Positions 27,025 to 37,775 of a DNA stretch of 64,000 nt are shown one piece after another. The notes under the pieces are model-generated. The model worked only from the letters and a program-made list of their open reading frames with translations. It did not search any database and had not been told where the DNA came from. Each line of letters starts with the position of its first letter. The first letter of the stretch is position 1. The stretch comes from Piscicola geometra. Lineage: Eukaryota > Annelida > Clitellata > Hirudinida > Piscicolidae. The DNA lies in the NCBI GenBank assembly GCA_943735955.1, contig OX030962.1, positions 4,226,239 through 4,290,238 of the forward strand, read 5' to 3'. The translations under genes were made by a program, and so were the position numbers.

Positions 27025-27590
27025 CCAGTGATAAGATGCTTTAAGGTTTATTGGGTGCAGAAAATGTGGTCAAGGGTTGATTGGTTAACGTGCAATTAAA
27101 AAAATCTAAATAAATCATTATTAAAATAAGATTAAAACTCATTTTTGGGTAAAATAAGAGAAAAATGATTTTTAAAGATGTAAAAATACTTTGACTGTAT
27201 GATGAAACCTTGGACTTCTTAATCTTAAACATATTAACTATATTATGGAGTACATGGATGAAATACATCATGGATGTATTGTATATATATGAAACATGAT
27301 ATATGATACACAGTGATACATCATGGATGTATTGAATATATGAACAAACCTTTTTTAGGTGTCATAGCTAGGCAAACAAAATGTTGAAAACATGAATTCT
27401 AAGATTAAAACGAAAAATGTATTTCAAAATTTAGAGCAAATATTCTTGAATCGATTTGTGAAACTTTCATGTTTGCGAGAAAAACATTCCCACGTATCGG
27501 AAACTTATAGCAAACACTCGTCGAATCAATCAGCCTTTGTTAGGCTAACTTACAAAGAAAACGCATTTCATCTCCGTATGTAAATCCTGT
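27025..27590. other. Spacer upstream of hirudin-like gene
   Basis: AT-rich. A short local repeat (ATCATGGATGTATTG at 27267 and 27319). A 63-codon frame at 27392-27583 has no recognised features; treated as upstream region. Confidence 0.4.
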
Positions 27591-27592
27591 TC

Positions 27593-27600
27593 TATATAAG
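27593..27600 (+). promoter_or_regulatory. TATA box of hirudin-like gene
   Basis: TATATAAG, 39 nt upstream of the ATG at 27639, implying a 5'UTR of only about 10-15 nt if transcription starts about 30 nt downstream. Confidence 0.65.
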
Positions 27601-27638
27601 AAAAAAGAAAATCATCGTGGAAACGCCATAACTTCAAA

Positions 27639-29926
27639 ATGAGCACTTTTAAATATTTTCTTCTAGTTTTCTTGCTCTGCTTGGTTTTGATAGACGTGTC
27701 GTTCGGTAAGAAGAATAATTTGAAATACTATTTCTTCATTATAGGAATATTTAATATAATTAAAACATATAAAAACCAATATGCAAATCATAAAATTCTT
27801 CAGCATTTATTAATGAAGTAGATAAAAGCTTAAAAACATATTTATTTAATTCTAATAAAACATTATTATTTCACAAATGTCTCCAGGCTGCTTCGAAGCG
27901 ATGGCGACAAACTGCAAAGATGCTTTCCACGACTTTTATGGCCGACCAGTTCAGACAGATTGTCTTTGCGGCGTGAGTTGAAAAACTTTAATAATATTTA
28001 TCGATATTTTGAATCTAACAGATTAATTTAATTTGATATTTTTAATCTAAAAGATTAATTTAATTTCATATTTTAAATCTAAAAGATTAATTTTATTTGA
28101 TATTTCAAATCTAAAAGATTAATTTTATTTGATATTTTAAATCTAAAAGATTAATTTTATTTGATATTTTAAATCTAAAAGATTAATTTTATTTGATATT
28201 TTAAATCTAAAAGATTAATTTTATTTGATATTTTAAATCTAAAAGATTAATTTTATTTGATATTTTAAATCTAAAAGATTAATTTTATTGGATATTTTAA
28301 ATCTAAAAGATTAATTTAATTTGATATATCTTTTTTTATTAGTATGAAAATCCCAAAGCATGCACTGGTGGTAAATTTTGTAATGGGCGAACTCAGTTGT
28401 GCATTGAAGGTGAATAAAGTTTCTTTATAAGAATCCATTATTAATATAACTAAAAGAATTTTGTTTATCTATAGAATATTAGCATAAATTATCATAATAG
28501 ATGGGATGGCTTAGATGGTAGACGTTGTACTTGCAACTCAAAGGTTGCCTGTTCGAATCCCTGACAAGCAACCGTGAACTATCATATACGTCGCAAACAC
28601 CGCATCATATACACTAACTATCATATACCTGGTGTATATGATGCGGTGTTTGCGACGTATGCATTGAGAGATTTGCACGTCGTGTGGAGTGGCGCCTCTG
28701 GTGCATAAGAACCATGGTTCCTAGAACCATTGTAACATGGCCTGCGTCTGTCAGACTGTGAATTCTAGATATCCTTGCTTAGATAATAATATTTTTAAAA
28801 GCATAAACTTTTAAATAAAAATTTTCATTCGAAGATTTTGAAGATAAACAAGAATTGATCAAGCCAGAAAGTATGAAAAAATCCTGTTCATTACCATCTA
28901 AGACTCAATTGAAACTTAATGAATTTCCGATCGTTATCACTCAAATAACTTTATTAATTTCTAAGCACTGCCTTTCTGCACTCAAGATCACGTCGATAGG
29001 AGAGAAAGATGCAACTGCAAAGTTCGATTTGAAAAATAATTTATTTAACATTAAATTAAAAATAAATATATATATATAAATAAATAATGGAGTTATGAAA
29101 CAAATTTTAAATTTTTTTATTTTGTCTCAAGGCCCAGGGAGAGTGCATGCAGGGAAGCTTGTGTGCTCTGGGATCGGATGGCAAGTGTAAGAAAGGTAAT
29201 TAAAAACCAAAAATAAATGTAAAATAAAACTCTTCGCTTTAATTAAATAAAATTTTCAACGACCTTTTTAAAATTGAATTTTCGTTTAAAAAAAATAGAT
29301 TTCCAATTAATTGATTGAAACATTTTTAAAAGCAATAAAAACTTATCTTAACGCTTTGTCCACAGACATGAGTTTGCGAGGTAACTTTCTTCAAAAATTA
29401 TTTTTAATAGATTGTAAATATAATTTCAAATTTAATTATAAAGATTAAATTACTAGTTTATTTTGCGGGAATCTTCAGATAAATGTAAAATACAACCCAT
29501 GGTTGATAAATTATAATCACTTTCAATAATTTCAGATTGTACTTCGGATATATTGGTGGACTGCAGATGCAATGTAAGAAAACCCCCTACTAATATTATT
29601 AATACCACCGCAAAATCGATCAGCATTTTTTTTTCATACAACTTTTATCACTTCTTCTCTTACTGATTATTCTTTATTTATTTATTTAAGATTTTAAGTT
29701 TCCAGTCATAAAATCTTTAAAATAACTACAGAAAGACGCTGTGTGCTTTGCAGGAGAGTATTGCCTGGTAATCAAGCAAGGGAAGAAAAGAGCTTCTTAT
29801 TGCATAGCGGGTGAGATAAATTTATATTATATATTTTTTTCATATAAATATTTATACTTATGATAATTATTTTATTCAAATTCCGTTTTAATTTATGCAG
29901 AAAAGGACTACAAAGCACAAGCCTGA
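27639..29926 (+). CDS. Secreted protein with three hirudin-type Cys modules
   Basis: Nine-exon model with consistent phases: 27639-27705, 27887-27972, 28343-28409, 28966-29021, 29132-29195, 29366-29380, 29536-29573, 29732-29810, 29901-29926; 165 aa, 19 Cys. Residues 1-22 are a signal peptide. Three modules share C-x-C-x(5-7)-C-x5-C-x(6-12)-C: Cys48/50/58/64/71, Cys89/91/97/103/111 and Cys128/130/136/142/155, each preceded by a further Cys (32, 78, 120). Module 3 has C-x7-C-x-C-x5-C-x5-C-x12-C, essentially the hirudin spacing, and module 2 has ALGSDGKC in the loop where hirudins have a similar GSDG turn. Each module is split by an intron just after the C-x-C, consistent with tandem duplication of a two-exon unit. 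Hirudins are leech salivary thrombin inhibitors; their acidic C-terminal tail is absent here (the protein ends KDYKAQA), so thrombin inhibition cannot be assumed. Exon 4 has a weak donor, and the 15-nt exon 6 could be skipped without changing frame. Confidence 0.8.
28010..28335 (+). repeat. ~33-bp AT-rich minisatellite in intron 2
   Basis: About ten copies of a unit containing AAATCTAAAAGATTAATTTT and ATTTGATATTTT in the intron between exons ending at 27972 and starting at 28343. The last unit runs almost to the acceptor. Confidence 0.95.
28501..28790 (+). mobile_element. tRNA-derived SINE with internal inverted duplication
   Basis: Head GATGGCTTAGATGGTAGACG, box B GCCTGTTCGAATCC at 28547-28560, body and 3' end GAATTCTAGATATCCTTGCT (also found at 20570). 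Unlike other copies it holds a perfect 29-bp inverted repeat (28586-28614 and 28632-28660) with a 17-nt loop. It lies in intron 3 of the hirudin-like gene, sense orientation. Confidence 0.88.
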
Positions 29927-29983
29927 TTCAGTTTTTGGAGAATTGAAGATATAAATTACAAACAAACAAAAAAGTTGTAATGT

Positions 29984-29989
29984 AATAAA
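29984..29989 (+). promoter_or_regulatory. Poly(A) signal, hirudin-like gene
   Basis: AATAAA 58 nt after the stop codon at 29924-29926, followed by a TTTGGTGTAG GT-rich stretch. Confidence 0.65.
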
Positions 29990-30063
29990 ATTTGGTGTAG
30001 TAAAAACTGGATTAATTGAATGAATAAATTAGCAATCAAAGTTTATTTGCCTCTGAACCAACA

Positions 30064-30720
30064 TTAGCAATCACAACTCGATTATACAAAATTCTTAGGT
30101 ATTTATATAACCAGTAATCTTTCTTGGAATGAACATATAATGTATATATCAAAAAAACTTTCAAAAAATATTGGTATTTTACATAAACTTAAACACAATT
30201 TACCATCTCATATAATTAAGTTACTCTATTCTACTTTAATTCTACCTTACTTGACCTATTGTCTCCCTTTATGGGGACTTGCTTGCAAAACTCATTTACA
30301 TCCTTTAAATGTTATACAAAATAATTTTCTTAGAGTCTTGTTTAATTTACACTCTCATGACCACATATCTCATCTGTATCTTCCAGCTCAAATGTTAACA
30401 ATCAATCAGTTATACATCTTTAAAACCTATATTCTTTTTCATAAACTTATAATAAAAAACACATCCTCCTATTTTACACATTTAATACATTCCTTCACAT
30501 CCAACTGCACACGAACATTGAGAACTAAGTCTGACTATTACTTACAAACTCCAAGAACCAATTTCTATCTAAATAGTCCAATCTATGCAGGGCTCCAACT
30601 CTGGAACAGATTGCCATTGAATTTGAAGAATATACAGCAAACCCTTAATTTTAAGAAAACAATTAAACCACTTATAATTTCCAATCACTTTAATTAATTT
30701 CTTTTGTAAATCAATGAAAA
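30064..30720 (+). mobile_element. 5'-truncated LINE, RT C-terminal region
   Basis: Reads in one frame from after a TAG near 30063: YTKFLGIYITSNLSWNEHI, LLYSTLILPYLTYCLPLWG, then GLQLWNRLPLNLKN and FKKTIKPLI, the conserved thumb and C-terminal order of jockey/CR1-type reverse transcriptases. Stop at 30697. No RT palm, so 5'-truncated. Confidence 0.85.
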
Positions 30721-30964
30721 CATTTGTTATTATTAACAATTCTTTTAATTTGTGAATTTAATTAAGAAGTTCATGTATTATTTTATTTTTCTAAGAGATC
30801 ATACAAGCATTTATTTGCTTCGATTTCTAAATTTATTTTCTTGCTTGCAAATGCTCTGTGCATTATTTTGCGTGCAGTTCACCTATAACCGTATTAAAGA
30901 ATTCCTTGAAAAAAAAAAAAAATTTTTCGTCAGACTATATCAACAACTGAAATACCAGGTGCTA

Positions 30965-31075
30965 GAAATTGTGACCACATCAGCCCTGTTCTCAAATAAC
31001 ATCAACAGTTTCGTGTTGAAAACAGAATTGAATACAAAAACCTAGTGTTAATGCACAAGTGTCTGTCCAATAAGT
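30965..31075 (+). mobile_element. LINE C-terminal fragment
   Basis: GACCACATCAGCCCTGTTCT translates to DHISPVLK, then (after a TAA) FRVENRIEYKNLVLMHKCLS, matching the H-I-T-P-x-L ... R-I-x-(F/Y)-K block of non-LTR reverse transcriptases. A different copy from the one at 30064. Confidence 0.6.
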
Positions 31076-31467
31076 TCTTATTTCATCTCTCCTTACTTTT
31101 TTCAACTACATGTTTTAATATGAATACATACATGCTCACGAAAATACTTTTCATAGATTGTTATACATTTATTTATTCACTAACATTAAAAAGAGAAAAC
31201 TAAAATTTACTGTGGGTAAACTTTTTCACCATACTTGAAACCTTCCATACGGGAAATATTCTTCAAAAATTTTTTATTTTTATTTTTACGAATAGGAAAC
31301 ACTAAAAATAAACGAAATTTATTTTTTTAACTAAATTTATTTGTTAAATTTTTTATACGCCATTTGAAATTTCAACATTAGAATTTACCCTACAGGAAAT
31401 CTACCTTTAGACGAAAACATAAAAAAAATCGATAAATTTTAATACAAATTGTTTTTTCCTTTACTTT
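31076..31467. other. AT-rich spacer, no gene seen
   Basis: No coding frame or repeat recognised. Confidence 0.4.
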
Positions 31468-33275
31468 CCCTGTGAACACTCTATATGGGCCTATATGGGT
31501 CCCATATGGGCTAAATGGGCTAAGGGTAATCAATATGGGTCCTATATGGGCTTCGTGGGCTAGAGATTATCTATATGGGCCCTATATGGGCTAAATAGGC
31601 TTTAAAAAAGAATAAAATTTAACGTGTTTTTAAAGAAAAACCTATTTGGGAAGTATATGGGTCCTAAATGGGCTAAATGAGCTTTGAATAATAATAAAAG
31701 TTAAAATGTTTTTATGGAAAACCTATATGGGTCCTATATGGGTTAAATGGGCTTTGAATAATGAAAAAAGTTAAAGTGTTTTCATGGAAAGCCTATGTGG
31801 GTCCTTTATGGGTCCTATATGGGCTAAATGGGCTTTAAAAAAATAATAATTCAAAGTGTTTTCAAGGAAAGCCTATGTGGGTCCTATATGGGTCCTATAT
31901 GGGCTAAATGGGCTTTGAATAATAAAAAAAGTTAAAGTGTTTTTATGGAAAGCCTATTGGGTCTTATATGGGTCCTATATGGGCTAAATGGGCTTTGAAT
32001 AATAACAAAAACTAAAGTGTTTTTATGGAAAGCCTATGTGGGTCCTTTATCGGTCCTATATGGGCTAAATGGGCTTTTAAAAAAATAATAATTCTAAGTG
32101 TTTTTAAGGAAAGCCTATATGGGTCCTATATGGGTCCTATATGGGCTAAATGGGGTTTGAATAATAAAAAAAGTTAAAGTGTTTTTATGGAAAGCCTATG
32201 TGGGTCCTATATGGGTCCTATATGGGCTAAATGGGCTTTAAAAAAATAATAGTTCTGAATGTTTTCAAGGAAAGCCTATGTGGGTCCTATATGGGTCCTA
32301 TATGGGCTAAATGGGCTTTGAATAATGAAAAAAGTTGAAGTGTTTTCTTGGAAAGCCTATGTGGGTCCTTTATGGGTTCTATATGGGCTAAATGGGCTTT
32401 AAAAAAATTTCAAGTGTTTTTAAGGAAAGCCTATGTGGGTCCTATATGGGTTCTATATGGGCTAAATGGGCTTTTAAAAAATTAAAATGCTAAGTGTTTT
32501 CAAGGAAAGCCTATGTGGGTCCTATATGGGTCCTATATAGGCTCAATAGACTTTGAATTAGTGTAACATATGGCCATGGTTTTTGTAACATATTTATTAT
32601 TTTTTTATTTTAGTCATTTGAATTTATTATCTCTTTTATTTTAGAAATGTTATTTTCTGTTGTAATTATTTAAAAAGTATTTGTCTATGAAAGTCATTCT
32701 GGTTTCTTATTAAAGTTTTTTTTTTAAATTCTCATTATTAAATATTAATATTAAAAAATTTAAAGTTATGCAAATAATTATTCAATAGTTCAACAAACTT
32801 TTCGAAACCCCACAAGTTGTAAACAATGTATTCAATATCTATATAAGATACCAGCCACTTTTGTTGACATGTGTAATGACAAAAAAAAGCCGGTTAGCAC
32901 TCCCATTTACCAGAACAAATGAAACCATGGTATTTAATTCATCAATAAATTATTCGCAACAGGTTCTGTCAAAACCAACTCAACTCAAAGTACACGTGTC
33001 CAATTTAGAAAAGCAAGCCAAGCAAAATTCAAAAAAAAAATCTAGAAGAATCCTATTAATCACATTTTTTCTTACATCTTTAAATTTATGTTTGGCAGAA
33101 ATATTTTAATTGCTTTTTATAAAAATAAATAATTTATCAATCAATCATGTGTTGCCCGTATAGCCCATATGGGACCCACTTAATTCGGTGTAGCATTTTG
33201 ACATGGGTCCCATATGGGGCCCATATAGTTGCCCATATGGGACCCATATAGGTCCCATATAGAATGTTCACTGGG
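31468..33275. mobile_element. Candidate DNA element rich in CCTATATGGG repeats
   Basis: Left terminus CCCTGTGAACACTCTATATG and right terminus, read on the opposite strand, CCCAGTGAACATTCTATATG form imperfect inverted repeats. The interior 31490-32560 is about eleven tandem units of 80-100 bp, each with CCTATATGGGTCCTATATGG and GGCTAAATGGGCTTT; GGGACCCATATAGG motifs recur inverted at 33155-33260. A lone right-end-like copy lies at 38288-38347. The middle (32570-33150) has no clear transposase. Target duplication not identified. Confidence 0.6.
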
Positions 33276-33884
33276 TTTCCTCTGTATTGAAGGCACACTC
33301 ATGAAAACCCTTAACTTTCTATTATGTAACCTGAAATATTAGCCTAATTAAGATGAAATAAACATTCTAAAAGTATAATTGTTTTAGGAAATACTTTAAA
33401 GACAATTCATACAATTTAATTTACAAACGAACTACATATTGTCTCCCCAAGATAGATTACATTCCTTCCAGGCTAAAACTAAACGACGATTATATCTCAG
33501 ATCGTTTTTTAAATATTAAAAGATTTTCACAAATATCAAATTACATATCAAAATGGATAGTCGCACGTCCCTTTAAATTTCGTATTTGCATTTCTTGAAC
33601 TCGCTTAGAAATTAATGTGTTCACTTTTTAATATTTACAAGTTTCACATATTTAAACGGATAAAAGTCTTAAGGATAAAAAGTTTTAAGGATATAAAGTC
33701 TTCGTATATAAAGTCTTCGTATATAAAGTCGTAAAGATACAAAGTCTTAAGGATAAAAAGTCTTCAAGATAAAAAATCTTCAAGAAGAGATTTTCATGAA
33801 AAAAAACGTTTTATCATATTTATTAATTTTAATTAATGTAAAATAATGTTTAAAAACGATTTTAATTAATAAACAATAATAAGA
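33276..33884. other. AT-rich region with AAGTCTTAAGGATAAA repeats
   Basis: At 33655-33785 a degenerate 16-19 bp unit (GTCTTCAAGATAAAAAAT type) repeats about eight times. It is the left part of the dispersed family also found at 56855-57000. No gene. Confidence 0.6.
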
Positions 33885-33892
33885 GGCTAACT

Positions 33893-34868
33893 CAAAGGCG
33901 GCGATTTGCTGCAAATCTAGAGCGGGTTCTAACCAGCATAAATGATCCTGGAGGGTTCTAAGGTCCGGATTTCCCCTCCCCCCACTTAAAAAACATTTTT
34001 AAACTTCTGTTTTGGTACGAATAATCAAGTAAGCAAATAACTTTTTGGTTAGCAGCTGCCATCTTGGCAGCCGCTTTAACCGTAATGATTTTGTTAAATA
34101 GTGTGTCTTCTTATCTAATAATTTAGTTTTTTTTAATTTCAAATAATTATAGTAATCATAATTTATCTCTTTTCTTGTTTTCTGGTTTTAAATTTATCTT
34201 GCTCTCGGAATTAAAATCTTCAACCAATAACTGTCTAACGGACTACAATAAAACTTATTTTTAAAGGAAGAAGTGCCAAGGCCTCAAATTGAGCACTAAT
34301 GCACAGTTTGCAAGAACCCACTGGCTACCTACTTCACAAGGCAGATGAGCTCTGCAGATGAAGGACAGACTGTCAGAACGAATCTTCTACACATGACTGT
34401 TTATGTCTATTATCTATTGAAAACTGACGTATTAGACAATTAATACCTTACTTAGATGACCCTTCTTTAAAGATGTCCATATATTTAAAACTCATCACCT
34501 CCTTATTTAACTACTACTATATCATTATTTACTTTTCGTACGGATCTGAAGACATATCTGTTTAACAAATTCATTTACCAGCGCTCTTAAATTTGAGGAA
34601 AGAGCGCTATAGAAATTGATTTGATTAATTGATTGATTGATTGATTGAACTGTTTGGTTTTAGACTGATGTCACTGTAATTACACATACTCACAATGTAT
34701 TACTATATAAAAAATGCCATTGATGACGATTATGCGCGTATTAAATAGGATTTATTTAAATAAGATTTATCTAAACTTTTTCAAGAAAAAAGTGGGGGGA
34801 TCCACAATAAGACAGACACCTTCACTACCAAAAAGTGGGGGATCTGGACTCCAGGATCGCCGCCCATA
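33893..34868. mobile_element. 976-bp hAT-like element with exact 8-bp target repeat
   Basis: GGCTAACT at 33885-33892 and again at 34869-34876. Ends CAAAGGCGGCGAT and ATCGCCGCCCATA are inverted. No transposase. Inside lie a fragment of the dispersed 34869-type repeat (34262-34340) and an internally deleted LINE 3' end (34430-34650). Confidence 0.8.
34430..34655 (+). mobile_element. Internally deleted LINE 3' end
   Basis: CAATTAATACCTTACTTAGA, TGACCCTTCTTTAAAGATGT matches the minus-strand LINE at 62874-63435, then jumps at about 34473 to its last about 150 bp (CTCATCACCTCCTTATTTAA, TCTGAAGACATATCTGTTTA, AGAGCGCTATAGAAATTGAT) and ends in (TTGA)n. Confidence 0.8.
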
Positions 34869-35445
34869 GGCTAACTAATTATTTCAAATATATTTTAGCT
34901 TATGTAGGAAATATCAACTTCAAGACATGAAACTTTCGGAGTTTTATGCGAAATGTGGACCAATAATAGAGCTCCCAGGAGAACAAAAATAATTGGGAAT
35001 AAGAAGTGCTTTTTATTAATTTTAATGAATGTAATATAATTTTTTGAAACAATTTTAATGAACAAATTCTAAGAAGAGACTAATTAATTTAGAAATATCA
35101 AGTAGAAGACATGAATAATCTGGAAGAAAAATTGCTGGGCCTCAGTTTAAGCACCCACTGGAGGAAGAAGTGCTTTTTATTTTTATTTTATTTATAAATT
35201 TATTAACTTTTTATATAATTTTATTAATTTTAAGGAATGTAAAATAATTTTTAGAAATCATTTTAATTAACCAATACTAAGAAGAGACTAATTAATTAAA
35301 AAATATCAAATAGAACTTCTAGTAGAAGACCTGAATAATCCGGAAGAAAAAGTGTTAGGTCCTCAGTTTGAGCACTAGTGCAAAGCTTGCAAGCACCCAC
35401 TAGAGCAGGAGTGGTAATCTGCGGAGAATCTTAGGACGGTCCTCC
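34869..35445 (+). repeat. Dispersed ~200-bp repeat, tandem copies
   Basis: Two to three head-to-tail units sharing AAGAAGTGCTTTTTAT, TTCTAAGAAGAGACTAATTA, TAGAAGACATGAATAATC and GCAAGCACCCACT. Related sequence at 33800-33884, 37640-37770 and 56860-57345. Unclassified; no coding frame. Confidence 0.7.
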
Positions 35446-36565
35446 CCAGGGTTAGAATCAAAGATCCGGTATCGGCCAATACAGTACCAGCAATACTATC
35501 TAATATTGTTTTCTGTATTGCTAATTCTTTTTGTATCAACTATTAGTATTTGTATCGCCTAACATTAAAAAAAGTTTGATACTCAATAAAAATACTTTTC
35601 TATTGGCACTTTAAGCGATTTCAAGAAAAACAATAGCGATTTCAATATTTTTTATTATTTATCGTCTACATAAATTCAATTACAACTGGCCATTAGCCCT
35701 ACCAATATCAAAACCCCTATTCTAAAAATATAACCACGGTCCACGAGTTTGAAGAAAAATTTAACTTCCTTTTAATGATTTTTAGCGATTTAAGAAAAAG
35801 TAATTAGGTTTTGCATTGCGTACTTATAGATTCAATTAATGTTATTCTTATATTCTTTCATTCATTTTCTTCATAGAGGGAGGTTGCACAAGATGGAACG
35901 ATTTTTACACGTAACCTCAAAGCTCAGTTGCATAACCAATAACGTTAACTCAAATTTATCCAGCCATTATATTGTCTCTTTGTCTAACTATTTCAACTTC
36001 AACATAAGAAATAAATAATGTAGAAATATGAGTTTATTAATCTCAAACATGAACACTCAAAAATTCCATTCTGAGCAAATGGGTTCCCAAGATGGAATGC
36101 TTAGTTGCCTAAGATCAAATCATATTGTATGTCACAAAAATTTTATTTAAACATTTTACTCATTATCCGACTATCTTGTTTATCTAAATAAATACTTTTT
36201 CCGCTTTTTCAATACTGATCATTCAACAACAAAAATATTTATTCTGGAACATGTAGTCTTTCAGTTCCTTCTCAAAAGCGTCATGTCTTTCATAAACGCT
36301 CTAAATTTTTTATAAAATTTTTAGAACTCTCTTTAAAAGTAAACTCTTTGGAATAACACAAGTTAAGCTTGCTTTATTCGGAGAAATTTATTTACTTCGC
36401 ACTTCACTTTTAGCTTCAACCATTTCCTGAACAACCCTCTAGTTAGACTAATGAGACAAAAGTTTACATCTATTAAATTGTGAGATTTAGCTATAAATAG
36501 AACATACTTGTGTCAAAGCTAATGAATACTAACACTTTTTTATTTAATAAAAAGTAAATTATTTG
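35446..36565. other. AT-rich intergenic region, no gene seen
   Basis: No gene-like frame. Around 35460-35560 GGTATCGGCCAATACAGTAC resembles the subterminal motif style of the hAT-like elements here, but ends were not defined. Confidence 0.4.
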
Positions 36566-36573
36566 CTTTTTAT

Positions 36574-37625
36574 TAGAGTTGTGCTTTAATCTACGTTAAC
36601 TTTCGATTAACGCGTTAATCAATTAACAACCGTTAAATTTTTTTACCGCCGTTAAATGTTTTAACCCATTTGAAAAAAAGTAACGCATTAAAATTTTTTA
36701 ATTCATTTAAGCTTATGCAAATTGAACTGTTTTTTGCTGTTTTGGTTACATTGCCAGCAAGTGAACACAAACACTTCCCTAATTCACTGTCAAGAAACGA
36801 ATGGGAAAATTTTCATTTCATAAAAAAACTTCTCATTTATTTTAAGATCTGCAACAGAACTTCTGAGAGGTGAGAAATATTTTAAATTTTAAATATTTTT
36901 ACTAGCAATTTGTCACTTTACACAAGAAATATGCATTTCAGAATATGATCCAGCTTATGTCCTTCGTTTCACACACAAAATTTTTTCCAAAATTGGAGCA
37001 GAGAATGAATAATCAGAATATATTAACTTTGGAATCATCTTCAGAATCAGAAGTTAAATATTTTTGTAGTCTTTTGTTTGGTGAAGGCTTTTTAGTTTGT
37101 AAAGTTTTCTTTTAATAGTTTCTTTCATTTTTTCAAAATATTTTACATTTTCAAATCGGGGGTCTAATGATGTGGCAATTCTAAAACCATTGGATATTCT
37201 TATTAATCATTTTCTGCTCCATTTTGTGTGTCAAACGAATGACATAAGCTGGATCATCTTCTGAAGTGCATATTTCTTGTGTAAAGTGACAAATTGCAAG
37301 TCACAATACTGAACATTTTAAGTATTTCTGACCCCCTGGAAGTTCTGTGGCAAATCTTCAAGAAATGAGAAGTTTTTTTATGAAATCCAATTTTTCCCAT
37401 TCGTTTGTTGACAGCAAATTAGTAGTAATTTTGTACACTTGCTGACAATGTAACCAAAACAGCAAAAAAAACCAGTTCAGTTTGGATAAGTTTAAATGGG
37501 ATAATATTTTTTTATGTGTTAATTTTTTTTATGCGTTAAAATATTTAACGGCGTTAAAAATTTTAACGATCGTTAATTGATTAACACGTTAATCGAAAGT
37601 TAACGTAGATTAAAGCACAGCTTTA
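36574..37625. mobile_element. Foldback (long inverted repeat) element, 1052 bp
   Basis: Arms of about 440 bp (36574-37015 and about 37170-37625) are inverted copies at high but imperfect identity, joined by a short unique centre. Termini TAGAGTTGTGCTTTAATC and, inverted, TAAAGCTGTGCTTTAATC, followed by GTTAACTTTCGATTAACG motifs. Flanking octamers CTTTTTAT (36566-36573) and ATTTTTAT (37626-37633) match at 7 of 8, suggesting a hAT-type insertion. No transposase; a 67-codon frame in the left arm is not conserved in the right one. Confidence 0.8.
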
Positions 37626-37639
37626 ATTTTTATCTAATT

Positions 37640-37775
37640 TTATTATCTTTTTTATAATTTTATTAATTTTAATGAATGTAAAATAATTTTTAGAAACAAT
37701 TATCCCTAACAAATACAAAGAAGAAACTAATTAATTACTTTAAATATTTTGTAGCCAATGTAGGAACTATCAAAA
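37640..37775 (+). repeat. Dispersed repeat fragment
   Basis: TTTTAATGAATGTAAAATAA, AAACTAATTAATTACTTTAA, TTTTGTAGCCAATGTAGGAA: same family as 34869-35445, directly abutting the foldback element. Confidence 0.6.

Noticed and set aside
32861..33109. 82-codon frame inside the CCTATATGGG element
   Set aside because: No signal, domain or conserved motif, AT-rich codons, and no second copy to compare.
36670..36873. 67-codon frame in the foldback element arm
   Set aside because: The corresponding sequence in the inverted arm is interrupted, so it is not conserved as protein.
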